Positions 11,438 through 23,425 of a DNA stretch of 64,000 nucleotides are shown here, piece by piece; the stretch's first letter is position 1; every line of letters starts with the position of its first letter. The stretch comes from Dryocosmus kuriphilus. Lineage: Eukaryota; Arthropoda; Insecta; Hymenoptera; Cynipidae. The stretch lies in NCBI GenBank assembly GCA_038277395.1, contig CM076193.1:88799583-88863582 (forward strand), written 5' to 3'. A program made the position numbers and the translations under genes. The notes beneath the pieces were generated by a model. It ran no database searches, was not told where the DNA came from, and was given only the letters and a program-made list of their open reading frames with translations.

Positions 11438-12974
11438 TGTAACGTTCTACTTCTTTCAGGGGATCTTATTTTTATTTAATTTAAGAGAATTCAGGGTCAC
11501 GAGAGTAGAGAGACAGAATTTACAATAGAAATGAAAATTATATTTTTATTACACGAATGTTAATACAAGAGAAAAAAAACTATGAGGAACATATCCTTCT
11601 ATTATTCTAATATAAAGTGCTAGAGAATAAACAGTCCAATATTGATTGAAGGTATCAATCGTGCACATAATAATTCGTAAAAAAAAAAGAATCCTCTATT
11701 CCGGGAGTTATGGATAAATCGAGGAATTAAGAAATACAATTTTGAGCCTTGAGAATGCGTCTCGTTAAAGAAATGAGCTCGTTTCTTAATCTAGACGGCA
11801 CCCGAAAAAGATCGATTCTCGAGAGTTATTTTTTATTTTGACTCGAGAGCAAGAGAATGCAGGATGGGGGAATGTGGTATCTAAGGTTGAAAATACCTAG
11901 GTACCGTACAAAATAAGGGAAACCCCTTCAAGCTCCGTATCGATGCGTGTATACGGGGAACATGTCGTATATAAGCCACCAACGGATACCGTGAGAACAG
12001 TGCCCTCAGTTTGCTTCCTCCTCCGATTCGTCTCGATGCGGATGTACGGGAATCACGCCTGGGTTCTCTGGAATCAGTACTTCCCTCTAGACTCGGTTCA
12101 AGATGCGGACTCAGAGTTATTTACGCTCAGAACCAACACTCTTACCAAGGAGAATGGAGTAAAGATGTTCTCTTCTATACCAAGATTGAAATGCGGGCTG
12201 AGGGTTATCCACGCCCAGAGTCAACACTTTCGCCAAGCACAGTAGAGCGTGTGATGCTCAAACCTAGTCTCGAGAATGATCATTGACTGAGAGGAACGTG
12301 CTGCAGTTGTAAGCTTTATTTCAAATGTTAGTTGCAGGAGAGGATTTCAGGTGCCCTCTCGGGTAAGCTCTATGCAAGTTTCTCTTGCTTAACGCATCCG
12401 CTTTCTTTGTCATGCTTACAGAAGTATTGTACACGCGCCGATCATGTGCACTGCATCTGGCCGCGTTGGGTCGTCTCTCTCTTCGATATCTGTGTGTGAG
12501 ACGGAGAGTTGAGTAAGGCGTCCTTCGCACTTCCCTCTCCGTTCCACGTGCCAGACAGGGAGCCCAGTACACGTGCCGAACACGTGCACCGCTGCTGGCT
12601 GCGTTGCGTTGTCTCTCTCTCTCTCCCATGTCTGGGAGCGGGACGGAGAGTCGAGTGAGGCTTCCTTCGCGCTTTTCTCTCCGTTCCACGTGCCAGGCAG
12701 GGAGCCCAATACACGCGCCGATCACGTCCACCGCCGTTGGTCGCGTTGGGTCGTCTCTCTCTCTCTCTCTCTCTCCTATCTCTCTCCTATGTCTGGGAGC
12801 GGGACGGAGAGTCGAGTGAGGCTTCCTTCGCACCTCTCTCTCCGTTCCACGTGCCGGACAGGGAGCCCAGCTGCTGTGCTTCGTCTCCCCCGGCTTACAT
12901 ATCGAGTACTTTAAAAATTATGGTTGTTCTTCCGTTGTCGACCAGGACCAACCATCCCTTTACATGCTATCGCT
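11438..12974 (-). repeat. Gypsy 5' LTR, main part
   Basis: Matches 3,015-4,435 of the left LTR. It is interrupted after CTATCGCT by the element at 12,975-17,939 and resumes at 17,940. It holds three LTR subrepeats with CT tracts against two in the left copy. Open frames in this region are repeat artefacts. Confidence 0.88.
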
Positions 12975-14289
12975 TGTGACGTTGCATATTTTCTGCAACT
13001 CACAAATTCAATTTAAAGTTATTAATTTGGTCGAAAACCCTCGTGTCTACACGGAGGGTTGAAAATTCGGCACTCCTCTCTTTTGTTATATTTTTTTAAA
13101 GAATGTATTTTATCCTAGGTTTTATTTATTTATTTCATTATTTTATCTTGTGTATTTTATTTTTAATTTTTAAGAATTTAGGGCTGTTTTAATTTTTTTT
13201 TGTATAAATTTCGTGATTCCGCGGTCTCGAGTAAGGGTTGCAGAGGCTCCGCCACCCACAAAAATGTTTGATTGGATCCACCGCCACCTTCACCTTCAGC
13301 ATATCTTTGCATCACATGTCCCCACGTAAATTCCTGGAGTACTTTATCTTTTGGTTATCTGAGACCCAAGGCAAGTTCCTGGTGAGGATCGACCGAAGCG
13401 GTTACTACAAAATTCTGTTTATGAATAGGTAATTTCGCTTACAAATTTATCTTTATTTATCTTTTGGTTATCTGAGATCCAAGGCAGGTTCCTGGTGAGG
13501 ATTAACCGAAACAGTCACTACAAAATTCTGTAGAAGAATAGGTGATTTCGTCTAAAAATTATTATTATCTATGAATGTTTCTGTTGAGTACAGACATTTC
13601 TTGTTTTCCTTCTTTTTTCGGGAGCATGGGATGGTCCACTCCATGACTGCAGCAGGGAGAGAAGGGCTCCTCGTTCTCCACCTTGATACCAGGATACAGC
13701 CAGCCCTGATAGGTATGAATAGTACGGTTCTACCCTCTCACTCAATCTAGTACGGAGGAGTTCGGAATCTCTCTCTTCCCCAACGGCGGCTGATAAGGAC
13801 TAGCGAAGAAAGGACAGGAAGATAGGATGGACGAATCGGAAGCGGACGTCATCAGCTATCCTTCTCTCGATCGTTGCGAATCATAGAAATTAGGCGTACG
13901 TGTACCAGCCCTTCCCCAATTTTGTAAATTCCTCACGTTCTATTTATTACCTTGTAAGCACGGTAGACGCTCTCTTAAGTGTTGTGAACCGAACGTGTAA
14001 ACACGAAGTTTTCCCCGACGGCCACAAAGAGAGAAAGGTAGGACCACGTTTTCTTTAATGGTTTAGCCAGGTACTAAAAACAATTTATACAACTCTTTAC
14101 AATAAATCTTTCATTTTATTAACAATTAGCATCAGTAGCTTCTTGGCTAAACCATCCAGTTTTATAATTGTATCTTTGTGATTTTTATAATGTGCCTATA
14201 AATTTTGTCGTAATCTGGAGTGCCGAATGCCAGAGCGATCGCCACAATGTTTCCACATTTGCCTTGTAAGTAATTTTAATTTCGACCGT

Positions 14290-16640
14290 TTTGACGCGAA
14301 ATATGTGTCCCTAGCTTTGACTTTTATTTGAGTACCTCCCCGAAATCATAATATTACCCAAATTTTGTAATTTAATTGCGTAGCTTCCCCGAAATAATGA
14401 TATCCCCCTTATTTGTCCTTTAATTGCGTAGCTTCCCCGAAATTATAATATTCCCCTTATTTGAATTTTGATTGAGTACCTCCCCGAAATTATAATGCTA
14501 CCCCAAATTCTATAACTTAATCGAGTAGCTTCCCCGAAATTATGGTATTCCCCTTATTTACATTTTAATTGCGTAGCTTCCCCGAAATTATGATATTCCC
14601 CTTATTTGCATTTTTATTTGAGTACCTCCCCGAAATCATAACATTACCCCAAATTTTGTAATTTAATTGCGTACCTTCCCCGAAATTATGATATCCCCCT
14701 TATTTGCATTTTTATTTGAGTAACCCCCCGAAATCATAATATTACCCAAATTTTGTAATTTAATTGCGTACCTTCCCAGAAATTATGATATTCCCCCTAT
14801 TTGCATTTTTAATTGAGTACCTCCCCGAAATTATAATGCTACCCCCAATTCTATAACTTAATCGAGTAGCTTCCCCGAAATTATGGTATTCCCCATTTGC
14901 ATTTTAATTGCGTACCTTCGCCGAAATTATGATATCTCCCTTATTTGAATTTTTATTTGAGTTCCTCCCCGAAATCATAATATTACCCCAAATTTTGTAA
15001 TTAAATTGCGTAGCTTCCCCGAAATTATGATATCCCCCTTATTTGAATTTTAATTGAGTACCTCCCCGAAATTATAATATTACCCAAATTTTGTAATTTA
15101 ATTGCGTATCTTCCCCGAAATTATGATATTCCCCCTATTTGCATTTTTAATTGAGTACCTCCCCGAAATTATAATGCTACCCCAAATTCTATAACTTAAT
15201 CGAGTAGCTTCCCCGAAATTATGATATTCCCCTTATTTGCATTTTAATTGCGTACCTTCGCCGAAATTATGATATCTCCCTTATTTGAATTTTTATTTGA
15301 GTTCCTCCCCGAAATCATAATATTACCCCAAATTTTGTAATTAAATTTCGTAGCTTCCCCGAAATTATGATATCCCCCTTATTTGCATTTTTAATTGAGT
15401 ACCTCCCCGAAATTATAGTCTCATCCCGAATTTTGTAATAAAATTGCGTGCTTTCCCCGAAATTATGGTATTCCCCTTATTTGCATTTTAATTGCCTACC
15501 TTCCCGAAATTATAGTGTTACCCAAAGTTTTGTAATTTAATTGCACCTTCCCCGAAATAATGATATCCCCCTTATTTGTCCTTTGATTGCGTACTTTCCC
15601 CGAAATTATAATATTCCCCTTATTTGAATTTTGATTGAGTACCTCCCCGAAATTATAATGCTACCCCAAATTCTATAACTTAATCGAGTAGCTTCCCCGA
15701 AATTATGGTATTCCCCTTATTTGCATTTTAATTGCGTAACTTCGCCGAAATTATGATATCTCCCTTATTTGAATTTTTATTTGAGTTCCTCCCCGAAATC
15801 ATAATATTACCCCAAATTTTGTAATAAAATTGCGTAACTTCCCCGAAATTATGATATCCCCCTTATTTGCATTTTTAATTGAGTACCTCCCCGAAATTAT
15901 AGTCTCATCCCGAATTTTGTAATTTAATTGCGTGCTTTCCCCGAAATTATGGTATTCCCCTTATTTGCATTTTAATTGCCTACCTTCCCGAAATTATAGT
16001 GTTACCCAAAGTTTTGTAATTTAATTGCGTACCTTCGCCGAAATTATGATATTCCCCCTATTTGCATTTTTAATTGAGTACCTCCCCGAAATTATAGTGT
16101 TACCCCAAATTTTATAACTTAATCGAGTACCTTGCCCGAAATTATAATATTCCCCCTTATATGAATTTTAATTGAGTACCTCCCCGAAATTATAGTCTCA
16201 CCCCGAATTTTGTAATTTAATTGCGTGCTTTCCCCGAAATTATGGTATTCCCCTTATTTGCATTTTAATTGCCTACCTTCCCGAAATTATAGTGTTACCC
16301 AAAGTTTTGTGATTTAATTGTGTACCTTCCCCAAAATTATGCTATTCCCCTTATTTGCATTTTAGTTGAGTACCTCCCCGAAATTATAGTGTCATCCAAA
16401 ATTGTGTAATTTAATTGAGTACCTCCCCGAAATCATAAAATTCCCCTGATTTTGTAATTTAATTGCGTACATTCCCCAAAATTATGCTATTCCCCTTATT
16501 TGCATTCTAATTGAGTACCTCCCCGAAATTATAGTGTTAACCTAAATTTTGTAATTTGATTGAGTACCTTCCCTAAAATTATATTGTTCCCTTATTTCAT
16601 AGTATAATTGAGTTCTACCCAAAGTATTATGTCCTTTATA
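14290..16640. repeat. 49-bp tandem array, roughly 46 units
   Basis: The unit is close to GCGTACCTTCCCCGAAATTA followed by TGATATTCCCCTTATTTGCA and TTTTAATT. GAGTACCTCC and GCGTAGCTTC subtypes alternate. Blocks of several subtypes recur in the same order, so a higher-order repeat is present. The array decays gradually from about 16,560 to 16,800. It lies wholly inside the nested element. Confidence 0.92.
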
Positions 16641-17574
16641 TATATATATTCAATTGAGTGCCACCCAAAATTATAATATTTATACCCTATGTATTTCAAT
16701 GGAGCCCCCTCTAAAACTATGATACCTTTGGTCTTTTAATTTTAATCGAGTACCCTCCCAAATTATGATGCCCGCTTTTTCTCTTATCTTAAATTGAGCA
16801 CCCCCCCCCCCCCTTAATTTCCTACGGTAATTATGAATTTTTCTTCATCATTAAGGTTTTGTATATTGTTCACTATTGTTATCCATTTTTTTTTGCGGCC
16901 TGTTGAGTAGTGGTCCATTCAATATTTTGTTACCCTGTATTTTCTATGTTTTACCCCTTTAAAATTGTTTAATTGCGAGCTCTCCCTTAATTTTCTATTT
17001 TGGCCGTGAACGACACCTCATAACTAGAATTTTGCGTAGGTTACTTATCATTGTTGCCCCTTTCTTCCTTTCTGCGACCTTTTCGAGTAGCGATTTCCCT
17101 AATGTTCTATTACCATATGTTCTGTGCTTTTCTATCTAATTATGGGCTTTACCTATTAGTGAAGATTTTATTTATTGTCAAGACCACTTTGTTATTTTTT
17201 TTGTTTGAGCTATTTGTATAAATTTTTTTTTGTTTGTAATTCCATTGTTTCCTTATGAACTCTTGGATTTGACCGATTATAAAATTTTTACTTTTAAAAA
17301 AATTGAATAAATTGTTTTTAATTATTATACTTTACATACGAGCTTTGTAATTACGTAACCCCGCCCTCTACCATTGTGTGTTTAGACTGAGCTAGTTGTT
17401 TTTGTCGACCCTAATTTTTGTCGGTTACCTCATTTTTTTTGTATCTTTTATTTTTCGGTACATTTAGTTATCTCTCATTTTGTTCTTTTTCATCTTTTTC
17501 TGTCTCATCCTTGAATACCTCTTTACATTTTTTTTGTTTATTTAAAAATAATTAGGGTGTGACCTTTAGACCGA

Positions 17575-17750
17575 AGTTTGTGAGGCTCCTTTTATCTTTT
17601 AGCCTGAAACGCTTGGTGTTCAGTGAGTTTTCATTTTCTTTTGGAACGTAGGTTCCGCGTATCTTTATCTTTTAGCCTGAAACGCTTAGCGTTCAGTGAG
17701 TTGTACCTTTTCCCTTTGGAACGTAAGTTCCGTTTATCTTTATCGCCCCT
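17575..17750. repeat. Duplicated ~80-bp block
   Basis: TATCTTTTAGCCTGAAACGC and TTGGAACGTAGGTTCCG occur twice in tandem. A later TGGCGCCCAAC near 17,790 looks like a primer-binding-site word, but it is not placed next to any LTR end that I can see. Confidence 0.65.
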
Positions 17751-17939
17751 CGCTCACTTTGGTTAAATAGGCCCACCCTTGTCCCAAGAAAGGACTGGCG
17801 CCCAACTACTTATTATATCTAAAATCTAGAATATGTTTAAAATAGTATTTTTAAATTAAATAATTAGTTTAACTTCATTTATCTTGATTGGGGTCCTTAG
17901 TGCGCTATTTATGGAGACACGTAAAATAGTAGCGTCACA

Positions 17940-18018
17940 CGCTAATTTCTACTTGTTCTAAATCCCTTAAAAATTAATGTAAATTATTTACCCCCCGAAT
18001 CCTATTTTATTCCTCACA
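17940..18018 (-). repeat. Gypsy 5' LTR, outer remnant
   Basis: 79 bases matching 4,444-4,522 of the left LTR (GCTAATTTCTACTT through CCTCACA). They are separated from the rest of the LTR by a nested insertion. Confidence 0.88.
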
Positions 18019-18186
18019 GTGTATTTGTTATAAAAATATAAATTACCTTCACAAGTCACTTTCCTTTATAAATAAATACATTTACCAGCTTGTAAAACTA
18101 TTTGTTTATAAATTCATAAAAATTTCTTTCCTTTATAAAAGGAGATAAATTTATTACATTGTAAAATTATTTACTTTTACATACAC

Positions 18187-18528
18187 AAGTCCATTCTTTG
18201 AGCACGTGCATGGCTCAGTCGGCAGAGCGCCCAATTCTCACCCGGAAAGTCCCGGGTTCGAGTCCCGCTCTCCGCACTTCGAAAACGAAAGTCAGCCGTG
18301 CTCTATCGTGGCTCGAGAAGAGATGCGCCCTCGTGTTATTACCGGTAAGGCCTGCACTCGGATCGCCACGATGATCTTGGGACGGCGTGGGACTGAACAT
18401 CCCACCCTGAAGACACTCTGTTCTAGAAACACAACTTAGGCAATGCACTGTTAGCGAAAGCCGGTTGTGCGGTTATAGTCTTTCGAGGGTCAGAGAACAT
18501 ACCATTTATTTTTTTAAGTCCATTCTTT
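18187..18528 (+). mobile_element. tRNA-derived SINE with 13-bp target duplication
   Basis: The body is 18,200-18,515 and is flanked by perfect copies of AAGTCCATTCTTT (18,187-18,199 and 18,516-18,528). The 5' end is tRNA-like, with A box TGGCTCAGTCGG and B box GGTTCGAGTCC spaced as in a tRNA. About 230 bp of unrelated body and a T-rich tail follow. RNA polymerase III would transcribe it, and a LINE would mobilise it. The open frames on both strands here are incidental. Confidence 0.88.
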
Positions 18529-18972
18529 ATAAATAAATAAATTCCCTAACTTTTGTAACCTTACTTATTTCTAATTGCAGTTGTATTTTTCCTTTATAAA
18601 TAAATAACTTTATAAAGTTACAGACTTACAAATAAATAATTGTATTGAAATATAAAATTATTCCTTTCTTCGTGCACTGGTTCATAAATAATAGAGCCCT
18701 GAAAGTCAGATATGATAAATTTGCACGTGCTACGTTATCGGCTTTCGTCAAAGGGAATTATTTTCCGGTAACCTGACCTATAAAATGAAATATTTGTTGG
18801 GTTCATGCATGGAGCTATTAAATATAGTACCTACTATTCCTAAGCGATCTTTCTATCATATTAGACAGACAGAGAGGTCCGATTGCCATTAAGCGATTAT
18901 AGCCATTGGTATTCTATCAAAGTCGAAAGCAAAACGAACCTCTTTTTCTAATATATGGTTATAAGACAGAGA

Positions 18973-19024
18973 AAATGAGAAAGAGAGAGAGAGAGAAAGA
19001 GAGAGTGTGAGGGAGGGAGAGAGT
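18973..19024. repeat. Purine (GA)n microsatellite
   Basis: Imperfect GA/GAAA/GGGA run on the plus strand. Confidence 0.85.
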
Positions 19025-19319
19025 ACATTATAATAAATAATGGACTTTTGAATTCGGAAATAAATATTTTCACAAAGTTGGTAAATTTATTTACTTATTC
19101 ATAAATGATAAGAAAATTGTGAATTTATAAATAAATAATTGAAAAAGGTTGGTAAATTTATTTATTTATAAAGTAAAGTGACTTGGAATGTTAGTAATAA
19201 ATAATTATGTGTCCAAAGTTACTAAATTTATGCATTTATTATGAATGACTTGTGGACTTAGTGAATAACTTTATAAATAATAATTTATCTTTGCATTTCT
19301 GCATAAATAATTTTAGGAT

Positions 19320-19960
19320 GCATTTTTATGATGAAATTTCTTAGTTTTTATTTTATATTCCGATATGTAGACAATATCTTTGCATGTAGTTAGTTTTGAC
19401 GAAAAATTATAAATTACCGACCACAATTCTCTAGTTATAATTTAATTACAAAAAGTGACCACTACCGCTTCGTGAACGCACGGCTAAATCGACTTCTCCT
19501 GCCCCTCCTTCCTCATCACCTGTCAACGTCAATCCTCTAGTTATCAAAAAAGTTGAAAATGTTTTATAGCTTCGTTTCGCATCGGGTTATGAAATTCGCT
19601 TCATAATTATAAATCTTATTTTCTTGAAATTGACCGTACATCGCGTCTTTTTTATTTAGTGTCTGTGTTGTGTCTGTAAATATCATTTAGATCGTGTGTT
19701 TGACACTCGTCATCTCTCCCGGCATTTTTCACATCTGGGTGTTTGTTTCAACATTCCAGAAAATGAATACTTTCCATCAAAATATTATTTTTTCATAAAA
19801 AACGCGATGTATTTTTTATAATATACATTCCAGAATTTCATCAGACCCCGAATACTTGGTGAGTGTTCTTTATTTATCTTACAATATACTTTCGAAGATA
19901 AATATGGGGACAGGGCCGTGTTTATAATGAGGGGCACCCAAACAAATTTCTAAGTTCGCT
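19320..19960. other. Stretch without recognisable features
   Basis: AT-rich, with no long open frame, no repeat boundary and no RNA gene that I can recognise. Confidence 0.5.
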
Positions 19961-20180
19961 TTATCCACCGTTCTTAAAGAAGTCTGCCAAAGCGCAATCC
20001 AATCCGATTCGTCCTTCGAGAGGGATAGTGTTCACAGACTACAACAACAACAACGACGACAACGACAGACAGGCACGAACGTAAAACATGTTTTTTCGGA
20101 TTCAGCGCTTCATGAAACGTCGAGATTTGATGAAATCCGCGAAAGTCAGTTTTTTTGTGAAATACAAAAATGTATGTAAT
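19960..20180 (-). mobile_element. Decayed Helitron-like 5' end
   Basis: Read on the minus strand this matches the outer part of the element at 33,707-34,000. Shared words are CTTTCGCGGATTTCATC, ATCTCGACGTTTCATGAA, a GTCTGTC/GTTGTCGTCG tract and CGGATTGGATTGCGCTTTGG. These words resemble non-autonomous Helitron ends common in insect genomes, from memory of the family. The 145-codon minus frame over it is not a gene. Confidence 0.5.
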
Positions 20181-21760
20181 AATACAAATGTTTTGTGAAA
20201 TATTTTTAAATTCTTGAAATCTTTGCGAAATGTTTATGAAATCTCTTAAAAGAAATTGAAATGTTTTGAAATTTATGTTATTCACTTTTCGAATGAAAAA
20301 AAGGGGGAGAGACGGAATTTCCATAATTTGAGTTTGTCTAGACATGCCTTGCCATGCATATTGCACAGACAGAGTATCTAGAAATTCGGAAGTGAAGGAA
20401 GATACCTTCAATCAACAACAGTCTTTGAAGAAATCCTTTCAGACAAATTGCAGAACTGAAGCCTTTTTCTATGTATGTACGATCTCTTTCTCTGTATCTG
20501 CTTGTCTCTTTCCCTTGTATACATTACTTTGGAATAATTTGCTTTAAAAGATCCTAATTTAACAATTCTACAATTTCAAGCGATGTTTTTTGTTGCTTGC
20601 TTTTAATGCTTTGAAATTGTACAATGTTCAATGTTTTGAGGTTTTGTTTTCAATTAGAGTCTGATCTTGGAAGTCTTTTTAGGAATTAATTTATATAAAT
20701 TGAAAAGCCCAAATCGTTAATTGTGCATTTTTGAACGTTTGAATTGAAAGTTGACGAATTGTGAATGCTTTAAATTCACAAGAGTTCTGATGTTTAGAAT
20801 GTTTGCATATCAGTTATTTATATAATTTATTATTCAAAATTAAGTAATTATATAAAAGAAAATTTTAATTATCTTCAGCGATTCACAATTTCAAATTCTG
20901 CCCTACAGTGGTCCACGCTCACAATAAGCAGCCATTTGGTTGTTGGCAAACGCCATCTTTTTTTAACCCGCTAAAAGCAATGTTTCTCCTTATGGAGATT
21001 AACACGGAAGAAAGTTTTTTTTTCTTCAAGTGCAATTTTGTATAAGAAATTGTAAGTCTATGTATTGAAACTTTGAGATATTGGCTCGTATAGACTTCAC
21101 GATACATTTTACCGACATTTCTTATTTCAAAAATATTATGTAATAATTTTACAATAAGTAGAGTATTGACAAAATCGCAATAATAATAAAAAATAATAAA
21201 CATTAAGTAATATACAAAAAAATCCTAAACTAATGGAGTTTTGGCAAAACCTACTTGTTGGAGCATTATTTCATTTTTCTCGAAAAGTAGTGATTTTACA
21301 CAAGAACTGTATAGAATATAAAAGGTGGATCTTTTCATGAGCTGCCATTTGTATAAAAACCATTTTACTCTTTGATCAAGACTTCTCAAAGTAAATTAAA
21401 AGTTAAAAAACTAAATAAAAGAAAAAATTAAATTATTCCATTATTAAATACTAAATAAAGTAAAAAGTTTCTTACAAATAATTTGTTTTTGGTTTTAATC
21501 TTGAAATTACATTTTCGCCCATTTTAAATATCATATTCGTAATCAGCGATTCAAAATGCATGAGTATACTAAGTTTAAAATTAATCAGAGATAAATACTG
21601 TGCGGAACAGCACCCGAAATAAAGTTTTAAAACTATTACATTGTAAGGGGCAGTACTGTCGCCCGTTGCATAAGCATATTCATAAGGACAGAATGTCGTT
21701 CAGTGCTGAGCGAGGCGAGAGAAGCGTCATAGCTAAAAGGCGGAGCGACACAGGCACTTG
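20180..21760. other. Stretch without recognisable genes
   Basis: AT-rich DNA with only short, unsupported open frames. I see no transposon ends. GC content rises sharply after about 21,650, where the hairpin region begins. Confidence 0.5.
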
Positions 21761-21767
21761 GGAGGCA

Positions 21768-22180
21768 GTTCACCAGGGAGCAGCTCAGCCATCAGCCTGC
21801 ACTCGGTGAACCAAGCTGGTCTCTCTACTAGAGGGAGCAACCATAGTAGAGCGACCGAGATCGACCTGGGCATCCTTCCACGGGTGTGTCCACCAGGTGT
21901 GCGACTAGCAGGCGCAACTATAGCCGTACACCTGGCCAACGGTTACGTCGGCTAACAACCGGCCTAACCAGGACCCCCTCCACACAAACCTTCCCCAGGG
22001 AAAACTCGCTGGATACGTGACAAGAGGGCGCAGCCATAGCCACCTATCCAGTTAGAGATTGTGCCGGCCTGAAAACCGACCCAATCTGAGCCAACCCGGG
22101 GAAACAGTTTCCGTCACCTTCATTCAACTGGTGAACCTCACTCAGCGCACGATCAGAGGGCGAAATCATGGCCATGCGTC
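21768..22180 (+). other. Series of five hairpins with a shared loop motif
   Basis: Each hairpin closes on a loop close to AGAGGGCGCAACCATAGCC. The stems are GTTCACC/GGTGAAC (21,768-21,811), CTCTACTA/TAGTAGAG (21,823-21,851), CCAGGTGT/ACACCTGG (21,893-21,935), CTGGATA/TATCCAG (22,009-22,051) and GCGCA/TGCGT (22,145-22,179). Stem sequences differ while loops are conserved, as in structured RNA. No reading frame is shared. It could be the leader of a retroelement or an array of small RNAs. I cannot assign a class. Confidence 0.55.
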
Positions 22181-22525
22181 GAGCTAAAGGGTGTGCTGAC
22201 CAACACCCAGCCCACCCTGGGGCAAGCCAGTACCTAACCGCTCCTGTTTTAGGCAAGACCGCCTACCCAGCCAAGACTCCCCCTCCCTCTGTCCCTCACC
22301 GCATCGTACCGTTTACTACTATTGAGAGGGAGACGGGTTCAGGGGACGACGCCCGTTTTTATCTCGTCGAAGACCCGCCGCCTACGCTTTTCGTTAACCG
22401 CCTTAATGTTTGCTTTTCAGGTACAGCCATAGTCTTTTCTCCGCGTTCACGTGCAACCGTCGCTCTCGTTCACTCTCATCCGCCGGAACCATCTATTTCT
22501 ATTTGAGGTAAAAAAAACCTAAGGG
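22181..22525. other. GC-richer unassigned stretch
   Basis: Contains an isolated CAGGTACAGCCATAGTC near 22,418 that echoes the hairpin loop motif, preceded by a splice-acceptor-like TTTGCTTTTCAG. A 112-codon plus frame covers it but has no recognisable domain. Confidence 0.35.
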
Positions 22526-22529
22526 TAGA

Positions 22530-22659
22530 GTCCCATGCATCAAGAATGCGTTGCGTTTTTGCGCAAAACTATGAGAGTGAGACAGATTGTAGTATTAGTG
22601 CGTCTCTCTCATTCTCATGATTTTGCGCAAAAACGCAACGCATTCCGAATCCATGGGAC
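22530..22659. mobile_element. 130-bp hairpin MITE
   Basis: The two halves are near-complementary. GTCCCATGCATCAAGAATGC and TTGCGTTTTTGCGCAAAA pair with the right end, finishing CCATGGGAC. Only ~20 bases form the loop. It is non-coding, and the target duplication is unclear. Confidence 0.7.
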
Positions 22660-23254
22660 GCAACATCCTATCATATGCGCTCTAGCTATAGAAGCATTTT
22701 TTTCATTGGTTAGTTTTGTTCTGGTTTTGTTTGGTTTTCTCTGGTTTTGCTTTCGATGAAACTAAAGGTGAACTCATATGTATCAAAATTACCAAATAGG
22801 CTAAAGATTATATAAAATCATCATAAAATACAAATGAACTGCTGGTAAAATAGTTCCTAGCGTATGAACTGCCTTGTTGTGATTCAACTGTTTTAAGTGT
22901 TTACTATTCGCCAGATGAAACTTGCCCCAAAGACATTAGAAGAGACGAATATATTTCGTTATTTTGAATGTCAGTCAGCAAAGTATAATTACCATGGATA
23001 AATTTATCTTAAAAAATACAACTAAATCTGCTTCTACACTCGTAAGTCCCATTAAAATATTATTTGAAAAAAACTTTGTTAAATGAAAAAAATGTGAGAT
23101 TATAGGTTCATACCCTAACGACCTAACGTCGTAATTTATCAAAAACTACTTGCTACTGCGCAATTTTTCCTTCGAGAGCTATTTAGCCCTAGGGACTTTA
23201 AAAATAAATTACAAAATTACAAATTAAAATTGGAAGCATATTTGACGCTTTCAG

Positions 23255-23370
23255 TTTTAATTTCGTCGATTTTTTTTTCAAAATTCCTACTTCAAAAAGT
23301 ACATAAACGTATTTTGTTGTTTTCTCATGCATTTCCTAAAGTCTCAGTCTGATATTTTATATTTACAAAA
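23255..23370 (+). repeat. Copy of a dispersed ~165-bp repeat
   Basis: Words such as TTTCGTCGATTTTTTT, CAAAATTCCTACTT, CTCATGCATTTCC and AGTCTCAGTCTGATATTTTA recur at 37,590-37,830 (inverted) and 39,030-39,215. Confidence 0.6.
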
Positions 23371-23425
23371 ATAATTATTAGGTTAAAAAAAATGATAAGC
23401 CCAAAATATTAATACTGGTAATATA

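Larger units (their letters stand above)
12975..17939. mobile_element. 4,965-bp non-coding element nested in gypsy LTR
   Basis: The element starts TGTGACGTTGCATATTTT and ends with the near-complement of TGTGACGCTACTATTTT. It is bounded by a 4-bp duplication, CGCT (12,971-12,974 and 17,940-17,943). The left gypsy LTR supplies the empty site. No protein is recognisable. The TG...CA ends and the 4-bp duplication fit a very long solo LTR. The ~18-bp imperfect inverted ends would also allow a non-autonomous DNA transposon. The interior has a promoter-like stretch (13,200-14,150), the 49-bp array and a duplicated ~80-bp block near 17,595-17,745. Confidence 0.8.
3015..18018 (-). mobile_element. Ty3/gypsy LTR retrotransposon, nested
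   Basis: A complete but dead gypsy element read on the minus strand. The left (3') LTR is 3,015-4,522. The right (5') LTR is 11,438-12,974 plus 17,940-18,018, split by a later insertion. Between them lie PPT, integrase, RNase H, RT, protease, gag and PBS in the expected order. The LTRs begin and end TGT...ACA. Nine differences in the first ~79 LTR bases show that the copy is old. No target-site duplication is visible: the flanking bases are gacat on the left and gtgta on the right. That suggests decay or recombination between copies. A mariner interrupts gag. Confidence 0.92.
18020..19320. repeat. AT-rich foldback with TTTATAAATAAATAAATTT units
   Basis: The left part (18,030-18,190 and 18,529-18,640) and the right part (19,050-19,310) hold the same ~60-bp word family in opposite orientations, including AAGTCACTTT and TTTACCAAC. 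The centre (18,660-18,960) is unrelated. A SINE has inserted into the left part. This is probably an old foldback element. Confidence 0.55.

Noticed and set aside
12321..12979. 170- and 113-codon frames
   Set aside because: Same LTR subrepeat artefact in the right LTR.
14290..16640. CRISPR-like array
   Set aside because: The repeat is contiguous 49-bp units with no unique spacers, and the genome is eukaryotic.
17785..17800. TGGCGCCCAAC as a primer binding site
   Set aside because: It is not adjacent to an identifiable LTR end in the required orientation. Kept only as a note.
18206..18280. Functional tRNA gene
   Set aside because: Pol III boxes are present, but the cloverleaf is imperfect and it is the head of a SINE with target duplications.
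19974..20411. 145-codon minus frame
   Set aside because: It covers the decayed Helitron-like end. The poly-valine run is the GTTGTC repeat.
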